A stretch of DNA of 33,026 nucleotides, from NCBI GenBank assembly GCA_021464525.1, contig JADRCO010000473.1:1-33026 (forward strand), given 5' to 3'. This stretch comes from Rhizophagus sp. LPA8_4_AMF. Its lineage: Eukaryota > Glomeromycota > Glomeromycetes > Glomerales > Glomeraceae. The position numbers and the translations under genes are program-made. The notes under the pieces were generated by a model, which was not told the origin of the DNA, did not search any database, and saw nothing but the letters and a program-made list of their open reading frames with translations. Below, piece after piece: positions 1 through 12,700 of the stretch (position 1 is the stretch's first letter; each line of letters starts with the position of its first letter).

Positions 1-70
1 TTGTGAACACTTCGTTATAGTGAACAAATTGAATGGAACCGAGGGTTCACTATAACGAGCTTTGACTGTA
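1..70. mobile_element. Terminal end of a pogo/Tigger-like (Tc1/mariner superfamily) DNA transposon
   Basis: Read on the minus strand, the block begins TACAGTCAAAGCTCG and continues into TTATAGTGAACC. This closely resembles the CAGTCAAA-CTCGTTATAGTGAAC type of terminal inverted repeat known from pogo/Tigger elements, with TA as the expected target dinucleotide at the edge (positions 69-70). A second, inverted copy of the TTCGTTATAGTGAAC motif lies at 12-26, facing the copy at 46-60, so the end carries a subterminal inverted repeat. The rest of the element, including any transposase, lies outside the window to the left. The family assignment rests on recalled TIR consensus. The end is only about 40 bp from the stop codon of the glomulin-like gene. 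Confidence 0.65.
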
Positions 71-110
71 ATTATAATCATATAATTACATTGAATCAAG
101 TTATAATTAT

Positions 111-2972
111 TTATTTTTCTTTACCAAGAACTTGTTGAACTCTGTCAATAGCATCCTGTACAAGTAGCATGTTAAATAAATTATATTGTAATAACTATAA
201 ATTTTATGTAATATTAACCAACGTATTAATTATTAAAACATTATTATTATTATAATATTAAAACATCGTTGTAATTAATAAAATACCTTTAATTCTTGAG
301 ATGGTGTTAATGTCATATTATTAAGTGAGTCTTCTTCAAATGAGATATCAAATTCCATTGTTTGCCGTTCTTCAGGAAGATTTGACGGAATATGATCAAC
401 ATGAGTCTGATCTAGTTTATATGATAAATTATTTAAAATTTATTAAAATTTCTTATTTTTAATTGCTTATAAACTTTACCTTGAAAATTTTTACTTAATT
501 CTTGTATTTTTTTACCACATTCATCAATCCAATTATCACATTTCTCTTTTATTGGAACTATATATTCTTTATTCGTTTCACTTATCTGCTGATCATCCCA
601 TACTCCAGTCTAAATAAAAATAATATGAATGTAGATAGAATTAGAGAAAATATAACAATATATTGTATAGTAAAATAATTCGAACCAAATTTTTTTCATC
701 TCTCATTAATAGAAAAATATAAAAGTTCAATCCTTGCATAATGAAACCATGTTTTTCTAAAAATTCTTTTTCATTTACTAATACTGAAGGTGATTCAAAT
801 CGAAGTATGTGTGGCAAAAAAGTATCGACAATAACTCTGCTGGCAAAAATAGAACCCTATGAAAATAAAATGAGAATTATCTAAGTTAAAAAAAATTCAT
901 AATTCCAAAATTAGATACTAAGTATGTTAAATACGTTTACTTACCTTATCGGCAGATTTTCTTTTATATGCTTTATTTAATCCTTGGGCAATGTTATCCT
1001 TTACAATTCCAATAGCAGCACTTTTCATCGTCTCAAATGGACAACTTGTTAATAATTCCTTCAATAAGAATATTTTAGCATCATCTTTACATAATGCTAT
1101 TAAGCGTGAAAGTAATTGGAATGCAATGAAACGTAAATATTCGTTAGGTGAAGTTGAAGCAAAAGTAGTGATAGCTTGATATAAGTGCACTATAGTTGTT
1201 CCATCTTTAGATAACTTGGCTTCAAGGTTATCTGAAGAAATAGTGTTTTCTTCATTTCTTTCAGCCAAATATAATAACACCAATAAGGTTTTATCTGCCA
1301 TTTCAAGTTCATTAACATCACTTAAAAGAATATCGGTAATATAATTAGTATCGGTCAAGTATTCTAACATACAAGTAATAAAATTCTAATTTACCTTGAT
1401 AGATATTTTGAAGCAATAGAAGTAAGGTTTCTGAATAAATATTCAGAAGACAAAGGAATTACAAATTTTTCTGCACTGGAGTCATCCTGTGGCATAAATT
1501 GATAATACATGACACTTGCAACATACACCAAAACACCATTCGGCAAAATAGGAAAATCTCCGATAGGAAATTTTCTACCCGTTTCACTGCTATCTTGAGT
1601 AAAAAAGTAGTATTTAACAATTTGATGTCATGACCGATAAATACAACAACGTTATATTTTATTTACCAGGTGACTTTACAAAATTATTGATGTAATTAAC
1701 AAGCTGATCTATTGAAATATGAGCCTTTATAGAAGTTTTCTGACAAAAAGAATAATAAATTTAGTTATTTATAACATAAACATTTTGGACCTTAACAAAT
1801 CAACTTACAATTAATTTATCAAGTCTCATGATATCAATAGCTTGAGTGTCTAAACTTTGTTTATGTTTCCAAGGAACATTAAATTTTGGATGATACATCT
1901 CATAATAGGTAGGCGACATAGGAATATGAGTAGATCGAATAAATTTTTCAAAAGAAGTTACAACTAAATAATTAGTTAAGTAATATTCTTGATTATACAA
2001 CTCTTCTGACATAGCACTAAGTTTAAATTCCTGAAATGAAAGAGGAACATTATTAATAACCTTTGAAGTCAATTACGTAATATATATATTAAAATTTAAA
2101 GTTGTATTTCAAAATCGTTAAACCTTTTTTTCAACTTCTATTAACTCTGCTATAATTTCAGTGAATTGTATCAAACTATCAATAACAACATTTTTATGTT
2201 TATCATCAAGTTCATCCAAAACTGACCATATACAAACAATAGCTTTAACTGTCTCCGGGAGAAAATTAATCAATTTCTTTCTATCCAATCGATTTAGAAC
2301 TAAGAATCATAAGTAAAAACGAAATCATAACACTTAATTATAACTATTAGTTCCTTTACTAAAAAATACAAGATTTTATTCACCTATTTTTAGAATATTG
2401 ACTAAACTACTAAATTCCATTACAGAATGATATTGATTCTTCCATTCAAGCCAACTAAGTCTTTCCATAATCATTAGATGTGTCTCTCGAACATTGTTGT
2501 GCTGTGCGATGCTTTGTAAAATTTCTTGTGCTAAATTTGGAGTTAATGAAAGAAAAGGTATCATTAAAGTAAACAATTCCCAAGATATTTGTTTTAAAAG
2601 TTTGATCTAAAAAGAAAAAAAAATATTAATAAAAAAAAATATTAATAATAATAAAAATAGCTTGAATAATTATTGAAGTTTCACCTTTTTTCCTTCTTCA
2701 TTTAATGGTAAAATTGAAAGCTTTAAGCTATTTAACAGATCAACTTGTTCTTGCTCTGAATAATTTGTAGGCGAACATAAAATTTTTTCCAATGTGGACA
2801 CAAGCGCAGTATGACACTCAATGTCTGAAGGATCTTGCTCGAGTTTCTTTTACGTAATAAACAACGTTTAGAATATAGCTCTAAAAAAGTTAATAAAAAC
2901 CAAAAAGAGCACCTCAAGACATTGATTCGTGACTTCTTCAATAGCGCGTTTTGCTTGCTCTAATTTATTCAT
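111..2972 (-). CDS. Glomulin / ALF4 / Ybp-like protein (helical-repeat protein)
   Basis: Probable member of the YAP-binding/ALF4/glomulin family. Animal glomulin binds RBX1 and restrains cullin-RING ubiquitin ligases; yeast Ybp1/Ybp2 act in oxidative stress signalling and at kinetochores. Which role applies here is not visible. Twelve exons join in phase (minus strand): 2972-2913, 2846-2685, 2606-2384, 2299-2124, 2030-1809, 1739-1667, 1593-1395, 1320-945, 856-686, 609-480, 411-287, 155-111, giving 653 residues against about 590 for human glomulin. The protein is alpha-helical throughout with no membrane segment or signal peptide. Family signatures are the block LLKELLTSCPFETMKSAAIG (exon 8) and NFYIFLLMRDEKN before TGVWDD (exons 9/10). 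The start ATG at 2972 opens the first exon, MNKLEQAKRAIEEVTNQCLE. The exon 5 acceptor could lie 36 bases upstream in frame; the pyrimidine-rich ttcctctttcatttcag site was preferred. It shares a 198-bp divergent promoter with the carboxypeptidase gene. Confidence 0.75.
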
Positions 2973-3170
2973 TTTATTTTTTTAATATAAAAATGATATT
3001 AATTTTTACACGAGATTTTTTATGGGTAATCCTAATTTGGAATATATACTTTAATTCGCGTAATTAATCATGTGATCCTGTTTTGTCTTCCGAGTATGTG
3101 CGCAAAGCCACGGCTTCTTTTTACATAACAGATATTCTATGCTCTATTTTGTTAACATCCTCTTGAAAAG
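2973..3170. promoter_or_regulatory. Short divergent promoter between glomulin-like and KEX1-like genes
   Basis: 198 bases separate the two start codons, so both core promoters must lie here. It contains TCATGTGA at 3068-3075, which contains the E-box-like core CATGTG, and a locally GC-richer patch around 3085-3115. No unambiguous TATA element was identified. Factor binding is inference. Confidence 0.45.
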
Positions 3171-6100
3171 ATGAAGTACAATATTAAATCTCTGGTCCTT
3201 ACAATAGGGCTGGCTATATTTGCAGTTATCAAGGCTTTAGAAACAGCAGAAGCAGCAAATGGTTTGTATTATAGCAGTTTTTAATTAGCGCGTGGGTAGA
3301 CCATTTTTTGATAAAATAACTTTTAGCTGCGGATTACTTTGTGAGGACACTACCTGGTCTTCCCGACAGTTCATATTTGAAATCGCATGCCGGGTAAGAA
3401 AGGTTTTTTATTTAGAATGTCTTTCCGATTTGCTTAAACTCACGTATTTTCTCCTCGAATTAGTCATGTTTTAATAGATGAACAATCAGACTCTTATATA
3501 TTTTTTTGGTTAATGCATAACCTTCATATTGCAGATAATGCTAAATTAGTAAGTTACTTTAGTATATTTTAATCATTTCTTTTTTTATATGTATTTGAGA
3601 ATGAGAATTAAACAGAATTTTGGAATGTCCAAATTAGATTATTTGGTTCAATGGAGGTATATTTAGACATTTATATTTAAAGAAATTGATAAATTCCTCT
3701 GAATGACTTTTTTAAAAAATTTAATGTTATATGATTTAATTTAATTAGGTCCCGGTTGGTAAGTCTATCTTTTATACTATCATAAACAAAACAATAATCC
3801 TAATAATATTGTTGCCTTTCTCACACCGGTTTGCAAACTTAGCTCAAGGTAATAAAAATTATATTTGACTGTGTCTGTTATTTAATATAGTACTAACCAG
3901 AATTTATTTTTGTTTAGTATGGATGGTGTATTTCTTGAGACTGGACCTTTTAGGATTAATAAAGATCAAACATTAAGACCTTTTTATGGATCATGGAATG
4001 AATATGCTAATGTGTTATATGGTAGGTATGAATTAACGAAATTCTATTTATCTTTTAATCATGATATTTAATTGAGCAAAATTATTTCAAAGTTGATCAG
4101 CCTGTAGGCACAGGATTTAGTTTCACAAATCAAAATTCTTATGTGAGAAATGCGACTCAAGTCCCGCAACAATTCTTACTTTTTCTTGATAAATTTTTTG
4201 AAATTTTTCCAGAATATTCTCAAGACGATGTAAGTTTATTTGAATAGCTGATTAACTATTAGTATTTATATCATTGGATGTAATTTACTGAAGACATTTA
4301 TATTTAGATATATCTGGCAGGAGAGAGTTTTGCTGGGGTATATATACCATACATAGCCAATGGAATTTTGAAACGTAACATTGAATCGAATAATCCAAAG
4401 GTAATTATATATGATTCTGAAAAGGAAAAAAAAAAATTTTCATGTCCAATAAATTAAATTATCTTCTGTTGATAGTATAATTTGCGAGGATTAGTTATCG
4501 GCAATGGATGGATTGATCCTAGTACACAGGTATGTACAAACTAACTGTAATATGTGAACTTTGAGACGCGTACATTCTTATTAATTTTACAAAATTGTAT
4601 ATAGTATCGTTCATACTACGATTTTGCAATTGCTAATAATCTTCTAGATGGTGATTATAAGGTAGGTATTTTCCTAACATTTTAATGACACTATTATTAT
4701 TCATCATCATTATTATTTTCATTAGAAACATGCAGAGTTGCAATTGAAAGAATGTAATGAAGCTTTAAAGAAAACGGCTACCATTAAGATCGATGCATGC
4801 GAACAAATTCTTGGTACAATTTTGGAGAATTCGCGAAAACGGTATTGATACTTTATTTGATCGATCTTTGGTGTTTTTTTTGTTTTAAAAAAAAAAAAAA
4901 TTATTTTTATTTATCCTATTATAGTATTGGAAAAGTTGATACATGCATAAATCAATATGATATCCGAGATCACTCTGATTCATATCCTTCTTGTGGACTT
5001 AAATGGCCATATGAATTAGATACTGTTTACGATTATTTACGCGTAATTATTTTCAGACCACATTTATGATTTAAAATATTTTTTTCTTTATTTTTTATTA
5101 ATAAATTTCATCTTTATTAGAGACCAGATGTTATTAAAGATCTTCACGCTACTAAAAAAAAAGAATTATGGGTAGAATGTAACTCTACAGTTAATGTAAA
5201 GTTTGATGGTGATCAAAGCCCACCTTCTATAACTGTAATGTATAATTATTATTTATTTGTGATTAATTATTTGGGAGTAAAATTACTAATTCAGTTACTA
5301 TCAACTAATAGTTATTCCCCGAAATTTTGAAACAAATTAAAATATTATTATTTAGGTGCATATAATTTCTTTATAATCCAAACTTTGAATATATTAATTT
5401 ACTTGTTTTGGTGTAATTTATTAAAAAAATAGTGGTGATCAAGATATAATTTGTAATTATATGGGAACTGAATCTATGATAAATAATTTAGAATGGAATG
5501 GTTACAAAGGATTTCAGGTAATTGTAATTTAACTCGTTAATTTTGTAATCAAATAATTTAATTTAATTTTATATTTATATTTATATTTATTATTATAGAA
5601 TAATACAAAGTTACTTTGGTATGTTAATGATACTCTTGCAGGGCATATCGTTGCAGAGAGAAATCTTACATACGTTAAGGTATTTAATGCAAGTCATATG
5701 GTACCATATGATGTCCCTCTTGTAACAATGGACATGATGTATAGATTTATGGGATTGGATCATCATATTGTAAATAAGTTCCCATCAAGGATTGAATCAG
5801 AGGTAAGCTATTCGTATTCATGCCATTAATTTAATTTTAAAAAACTATAAAATTTTCATTTGGTAGGAATTCGATGATGATAAAAATAATTCGGACTCTG
5901 AACATAAAGATAATGATGAAATTTGGAATCATTATTATGATGCGTAAGTTTTTGCCATTAGATTATTTAATATAATTGATGCGTGTTTTAACTATTTTGT
6001 TTATTGTACAGTGGTACTACTACACTAATAATTGTTATTTTTGGTGTACTTGGTTTGGCTACATTCTTATTTCGAGGGAAAATTATGGGAAAAATCAAGA

Positions 6101-6350
6101 GAAATACTAAGCAAGGAATGAGAGTAAATACCGAAGAAACCAATGAGTAAATATATTAAGATATTTTATATTATTAATTATTTTTTAATTTGAAATTAAT
6201 ATCCTTAAAATACATAATAGGGAGAATTTTGTAATTGAAACACAATTATCAGGTGATTTGGATCATTTTGGTGATAGTGATGCTGATGATGATGATACTC
6301 ACAAATTAAATAATCTTCAAGAGAAGTATCATGATGAAGAAAAGAGATAA
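3171..6350 (+). CDS. KEX1: Kex1-like pheromone-processing serine carboxypeptidase (S10 family)
   Basis: Serine carboxypeptidase of the Kex1/carboxypeptidase D type, which trims C-terminal Lys/Arg from propeptides in the late Golgi. Twenty exons join in phase to 581 residues: 3171-3261, 3327-3393, 3464-3548, 3638-3656, 3749-3758, 3843-3848, 3918-4021, 4093-4229, 4308-4400, 4476-4529, 4605-4661, 4726-4841, 4925-5042, 5121-5234, 5312-5355, 5433-5517, 5599-5802, 5867-5943, 6012-6146, 6221-6350. In order: hydrophobic signal segment (residues about 5-23), S10 domain starting [20 protein letters not shown], oxyanion-region motif WFNGGPGCSSMDG, nucleophile Ser180 in GESFAG, Asp376 in GDQDIICN, His433 in NASHMVPYD, acidic stretch, one membrane helix (about 496-514), and a cytosolic tail ending in an acidic cluster. 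This architecture and length match fungal Kex1. The substrate-binding motif is split by exons of 19, 10 and 6 bases. The gene is complete and looks functional. Confidence 0.93.
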
Positions 6351-6776
6351 ATTAATTACTAATATAAGATGTAGAAAATCGTTATTTATTTTCGTAACTA
6401 TTAATTGTTAACGTATTTAAAAAAAAATCCGGAACATTTATTATGCAATTTCATTTGTTACATAATTTACATAATTTTTTCAACAAAAACCATTTTATTT
6501 ATTAAGATTATAGAAAAATGACTAATTGATACGAAAAAAGTATCTTAGAATAGATTAAATAATTTCTATTATTATAATTCTTTTTAAAATACATATAAAA
6601 AAATCATGGTTTCATAAAATAAATGTGAATGATCGAAATTAAACGTATAATTTAGGCCGGAATTAGTAAAATTCTTTAGTATATTGTTATACATGATGCA
6701 TCATGCACGTGGAGCTGATAAAACGCGTCGTATCATTTTTTGGCCCTTTAGATTAACACGTTCTTATAATAAAAAA
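6351..6776. promoter_or_regulatory. Intergenic region / POL1 promoter with an MCB-like ACGCGT box
   Basis: Contains the 3' flank of the KEX1-like gene and the upstream region of the polymerase alpha gene. ACGCGT lies at 6723-6728, about 50 bases before the chosen ATG. This is the MluI cell-cycle box core that drives G1/S transcription of POL1 and other replication genes in yeasts (MBF). An in-frame reading extends upstream of the ATG through this box, so it may lie in the 5' UTR. The hexamer also occurs elsewhere in the window (about 4568, 5040, 7188, 11525 and 24726), so the call is suggestive only. The remainder is AT-rich with A/T runs. Confidence 0.4.
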
Positions 6777-9700
6777 ATGTCCTTGCCAAAGAGACGTGCC
6801 GTTTCCAAATCTTCTTCTAATCTTGCTGCCTTACAAACTCTTCGTCGCTTACGACAAGAAGGAGGCTCTCGTCTTCAAGAGTATGAGGTATAAATATAAA
6901 TTTATAAATATTCTCGTTATTTATAATATTTTCGCGTAACAAATTCTTCGTCGATAAAGGTTCAAGAGCCAGAAGTCATTTATGATGAAGTTACGGAAGA
7001 AATTTATCAATCCGAAGTCAAGAAAGTGACAGAAATGGTAGTTAACGATGACGGAACTCGATATATAACAGAAGAGTTGGATGATTTGGGACAAAAATAT
7101 GCTGACGAATCCGAGTATGAAGATGACCCAATAGATGGTGTGTTATGGAAATATTTTTATTTTATTTGCGGTCTTTACTTATTTTAACGCGTTTTTTAAG
7201 ATATTTGATTATTTATTTACGTTTTTGATAACTTATTGGGTTACAGAAAAGCGAAAAAGAAAAGGTTCAGAAAATCAAAATGATGCCAAACCAAATACAA
7301 CTATTAATAATTATTTTTTACGTGCTGCCATTTCAAACAAATTGACAAAACATAGAAGCGTGCGTATTTTTTTTTTTTTTTTCATTAATATAAAACTTAT
7401 CATTATTTTCAACTTAGACAAAATCTACTAAGGAAGAGTCCGAATTTATGTCTGATCTTTTGCAAAGATTGGATGATGAGGATGAAGATGACGAACAAGA
7501 GGAATTTATCCAATCACTAATTCAAGAGAATAATCAATTGAACGCAGTTTCAATGGAGTATAAACCCATGAATCCTGATGCTGACGGCGAATTTATGTAC
7601 CAAAGAAATCAAAAAAGAGTAAATGGTGGGCTACAATCATATACTTGTGAGAAAAACAAATTAGACACAATGTCAATGGAATATACACCTTTGAAAAGTA
7701 ATTTAACTTTTCAAGAAAAAATAGATGATAAACAGGGCCAGTCATTTAATCATGAGACCAATATCGTCTCAATGGAATATACATCTTTGGACAGTGAAGT
7801 TACTTATCAAGAAAAAATAGATGACAAGCAAGGTCAATCATCTATTCATGTAACCGATGAACTGGACACAGTCTCAATGGAATATATTCCTTTTGACAGC
7901 GAATTTACTTATCAAGAAAAAGTAGATGATAAACAGGACCAATCATATATTCATGAAACCAATCAACTAGATACAGTCTCAATGGAGCATAATAAACCTT
8001 TGAAACTTGATACAAACAGTGAATTTATTTATCAAACGAAAAATGATAAAAAATTTGACCAATCATTTATTCAAGAAACAATTCCGCCTATTAATGATCA
8101 ATCACATAATTGTTGCAGATTGTTTTGGATAGATGCAGTCGAAAAATTTGGAATTGTATACATTATTGGAAAGGTAAATCAATCAGATTATACAAACTGA
8201 GATTTTTATATAACATTTAAATCAATTATATAGGTATTCAACAACGAAAGTAAAACGTACATAAGTTGCTGCGCCACTGTCAAAAACATTCATAGAAATG
8301 TTTTCATATTACCAAGACAAAGAAAACTTGACGGTAATCAATATATTTCTTCAAATAGTTTATAGTGGGATGAATTATTATTAATTAATTTTCTTTTTCC
8401 TTTGTAAAAATTTACAGAACACGATAATGAAACTGAAATTGATGTAACGATGGAAGATGTTAGTAGTGAAGTGAATGATATCTTTAAAAAAAAATTCAGA
8501 GATTTTCAAGTTTTTACAAAGCCAGTGAATCGTAAATATGGGTTCGAATTACCAGACATTCCTACTGAAGCACAATATTTGAAAGTAACATATCCATTTA
8601 CACGTATGCTCTTTTAATTCATATGAAGTTTCTTGATTCAAATTTGCAATCCTATTTATTGATCCTACGTTATTACTGTTAATTAATAGAGGACGCTTTA
8701 CCTAAAAATTTGAGTGGAAAAACTTTTACTCGCGCTTTTGGTACAAATACTTCTGCGCTTGAATTATTCATATTGAAACGCAAAATTAAAGGACCATGTT
8801 GGCTGGAAATCAAAGATGCTATTGTGGAAACATCTAGAGTGAGTTTTTACCATCAAAATTCAAGTAATTATACAACTAAAGTGTTTTGGTGGTAATATAT
8901 ATACTTTATATGTTTAGATTTCTTGGTGCAAACTTGAGCTTGTTGTCGACGATCCTAAAAAAATTTGCATTTTGAAAGAATCAAATTTTTCTGAACCGAT
9001 TAAATCACCTTCATTAACAACCATGTCATTGAGTTTAAGAACTATAATGAATCATAAAAAGCAAGTTAACGAAATAGCTGCTTTTAGTGTTCGTTTTTAT
9101 CCGAAAGGTTCAGAAGTTTTTATTGTTTAATATTCATTAAATGTTTGGCTTGGCCTTCGTTAAAGCTTAATTGATAAATTATTTGATGTAGTGCCATTGG
9201 ATGAAGCAGTTACACCGGAAAAATTACATTATCCTGTACAATATTCTGCAATTCGCCAACTGAATGATAAACCATGGTGGACTCATGGGTTTGAAGAACT
9301 TGTAGAGAAAGAAAGAAAAAAAGGACTTCATTTAAATTTGGAAGCGAATGAATATTCGTTAATCAACTATCTACTAGGTTAATAACTTACTTTTATATGA
9401 TAGTGATTTTATTCCTTGCATTTATATATATTTTTTTTCGAAATTTAATAGCACTCATCAAGCAATATGATCCTGATGTTTTTATCGGACACAACTTCAT
9501 CGGATTTGATCTTGACGTCTTGTTACACCGTTTAAAGGAATTAAAGATTAAGGATTGGTCCTGTCTTGGAAGGTTACGAAGAAATGTGTAAGTAGAGTTC
9601 TTTATTGAGAAAACTTTGAACGTCCTAAAAGAAATTAATTTAATGTAATATTATTTATAGATGGCCAAAATCACAAAGTGGGTCTATTGCGAATGAGTCA

Positions 9701-12700
9701 TCCTTCGTGGAAAAGTCAATTGTAAATGGTCGATTGATTTGCGATACCTACCTAAACGCGAAGGTAAGGATAAGAGTGTTATCATTTAAACATATTTTAA
9801 TATGTATATTTACAAAAACTGAAACGTCAATATGTAGGAACTTATCAAATCCAAGAATTATTCGTTAACAGAACTTGCCTTATCACAATTAGGCAAGCTT
9901 CGTAAAGATATCGAATATGATAAAATTCCGATGTATTATAGTCGAGCCAGAGATTTACTAGATGTAGTTTGCCATTGTTGGAATGATGCTATTTTTACGG
10001 CAGAACTTATGTTCAAACTTCAGATATTGCCTCTTACTAAACAATTAACAAACTTAGCTGGCAATATATGGTATATAAATGAGGTGAATTCTTTTTATTC
10101 TCTAATAAAAAGGAAATAATAATCGAACAAATCATTACATGTTTATAATAGGTCAAAAACTCTTATTGGAAGTAGAGCAGATCGAAATGATTTTCTTTTG
10201 TTACATGAATTTCATCAACACAAATACATATGTCCAGACAAAGAATATAAGAAAATTCAGGAACAATTTAGCGTGGATGGTGAAGGTAAGCATTCACTTC
10301 TAAAATTTTATATTATAATATTTATATTTATATTAAGTATAGTAATTGTATTTACGTATTTATTATAAAGGTGAATCAACGGAAGCTAAAGCAAGTGGGC
10401 GAAGAAAACCTACTTATGCCGGAGGTCTCGTGCTAGAGCCCAAAAAAGGATTTTATGATAATTATGTTGTACTTTTGGATTTTAACAGCTTGTATCCATC
10501 AATTATTCAAGAATACAATATTTGCTTTACTACAGTAGCCAGAGTTGGGATGGTGAGTTCGTGTATATATATATTATTGACATTTAGGGTGGATATAGTG
10601 ACTGACTTATATTATAATCGAAGGAAAAGAACATTACTCCCGAAATACCTGAATCAAGTTTACCACAGGGTATCCTACCTAAATTGATTGCTAAATTAGT
10701 TGAGCGAAGAAGAATGGTAAAGAGTTTGATGAAGAGTTCAACAGTTACCTCAGACAAACTTGCCGAAGTATGTTGAATAATTATCGTCTCGACACAGTAT
10801 TAGTTGCATTAACGTTAATTATATAAATCATATTTTCTTGTATAATAATAGTATGATATTCGTCAAAGGGCTCTTAAACTTACGGCGAATAGTATGTATG
10901 GTTGTTTGGGTTATACTTACTCCAGGTTTTATGCCAAGCCGTTAGCTATGTTGATCACTTTCAAAGGTCGTGAAATTCTGGAAAACACTGTTAAATTAGC
11001 AGAGAGCGAAAAGATGGAGGTATGTTATTTTAATAATTTAATAAGTAAAAAAGCGAACGATCCACATTGATTTTTATGTTTTATTATAGGTAATTTATGG
11101 AGATACAGATTCTATTATGATTAACACTAAAGTAATAGACATAAATCAAGCGTTTGAAGTTGGTAACATCTTAAAAAAGAAAGTTAATGAACGATACAAA
11201 TTGCTTGAGCTTGAAATTGACGGTTTTTTTGAGAAACTACTTTTGTTTAAGAAAAAAAAATATGCGGCTATTGTTGTTGAGAAAAAAAACGGCATCTTAG
11301 AACGTTCATGTGAAACAAAAGGACTCGATCTTGTGAGAAGAGATTGGTGTGATTTAGTGAAAAAAGTATCAAGGTACAAGCACTTATAATCTTTATCATC
11401 AATATTTGTATTAAATAATTTCTAACTTGTTTTAAGATTTGTTTTGGATCAAATTTTATCATCTCATGATCGAGAAGTAGTAGTTAATACAATTCATGCT
11501 TACTTGAGACAAGTGGGAGAAGATACGCGTTCTGAAAATTACCCTATTAATTCCTTTATAATTAATAAAGTATGGTCTAATCAAAAATTGGTTTCACGAC
11601 TTGGATACTTCATTAATTTTTTTTTTATTAATATTAATAGAATCTCGCAAAATCACCGGAAGCTTATACTGATGCAAAAATTCAACCTCATGTGCAAGTT
11701 GCATTGAGAATGAAAAAGAAAGGGTTAAGTGCCCGTACGGGAGATTTTATTCCATATGTTATCTGTCTAACAGCTGATGGTAAAGAATTAGATAAAAATA
11801 TTTCCGATCGAGCATTTCATCCTGACGAGATAAATGAGTCCAATTTGCGAATCGGTAAATTTATAATATTCATGTTATTTGTTTTTGTTTTTGTTAATTT
11901 GTCAGATGATATAAATAATTTTATGATTTATTATTTATTAAGACTATGATTGGTATTTAAAAATCCAAATCCATGCTTCGGTTTCTAGATTATGCGGACA
12001 TATTGAAGGGATTGATAATGCATCCATCGCCGAGTGTTTAGGTATCCAGATTTTTATTTTTACTATTTTATAGCAATTATACTCAGTAACTTGATAAATT
12101 ACTTGTGTTAAAAAAATTAATGTAATATAAGGATTTGATCCATCAAAATTCAAAAGTTCATCGAATTTGGCGACATCACATAAAATCGGGTCGAAAATGC
12201 CAGATGGGGAGCGATTTAAGGATGTTGAAAATTTTATGCCAATATGTATTCATTGTAACGTAACAAATAAGTTTGAAGGGTTAAAGGTTAGTATTTACTG
12301 TTTTTCTTGTATAAATTTGTAAACTATATTAATGATCGATATTATAGGAACCTGAAGGGTTAATTAAATGTAATGAGTGTAACACCATTATTCCATTTTC
12401 TTCGATTTTGACACAACTTACTTTCAAAGTTCGGTCCTATATTAAACAATACTATGATGGTTGGAAAGTATGCGATGAACAAAGCTGTTTATATCGAACA
12501 AGACAAGTCACTTACTCTAAAAATTGTATTAATCGAGGATGCAATGGAAAAATGAAGGCCGAGGTATATATGATGTTTTAATGTTTTGTATGATTAGATT
12601 AATCTAAAATATTTAATCTATTTCCCCAAAATATTTAAGTACGACGAACAAAAACTATATCTCCAATTACTCTATTTATCTCAATTATTTGATATAAGTA

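Noticed and set aside
1321-1394. Direct use of the frame starting MLEYLTDTNYITDILL (1370) in the glomulin-like gene
   Set aside because: Joining it to the preceding exon needs a 31-base intron and breaks phase. The acceptor ttcttttaag before 1320 gives a normal intron and the correct phase.
3171-3920. KEX1-like gene first looked like a pseudogene lacking GGPGCSS
   Set aside because: Micro-exons at 3749-3758 and 3843-3848 with proper splice borders restore the motif in phase, and the rest of the protein is intact.
6684-6776. Upstream in-frame ATGs for polymerase alpha
   Set aside because: The family N-terminal motif begins right after the ATG at 6777; the extra 31 codons (HHARGADKTRRIIFWPFRLT) show no family similarity.
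11146-11379. Minus-strand open frame of 77 codons
   Set aside because: It is the antisense shadow of the polymerase alpha exon encoding YGDTDS.
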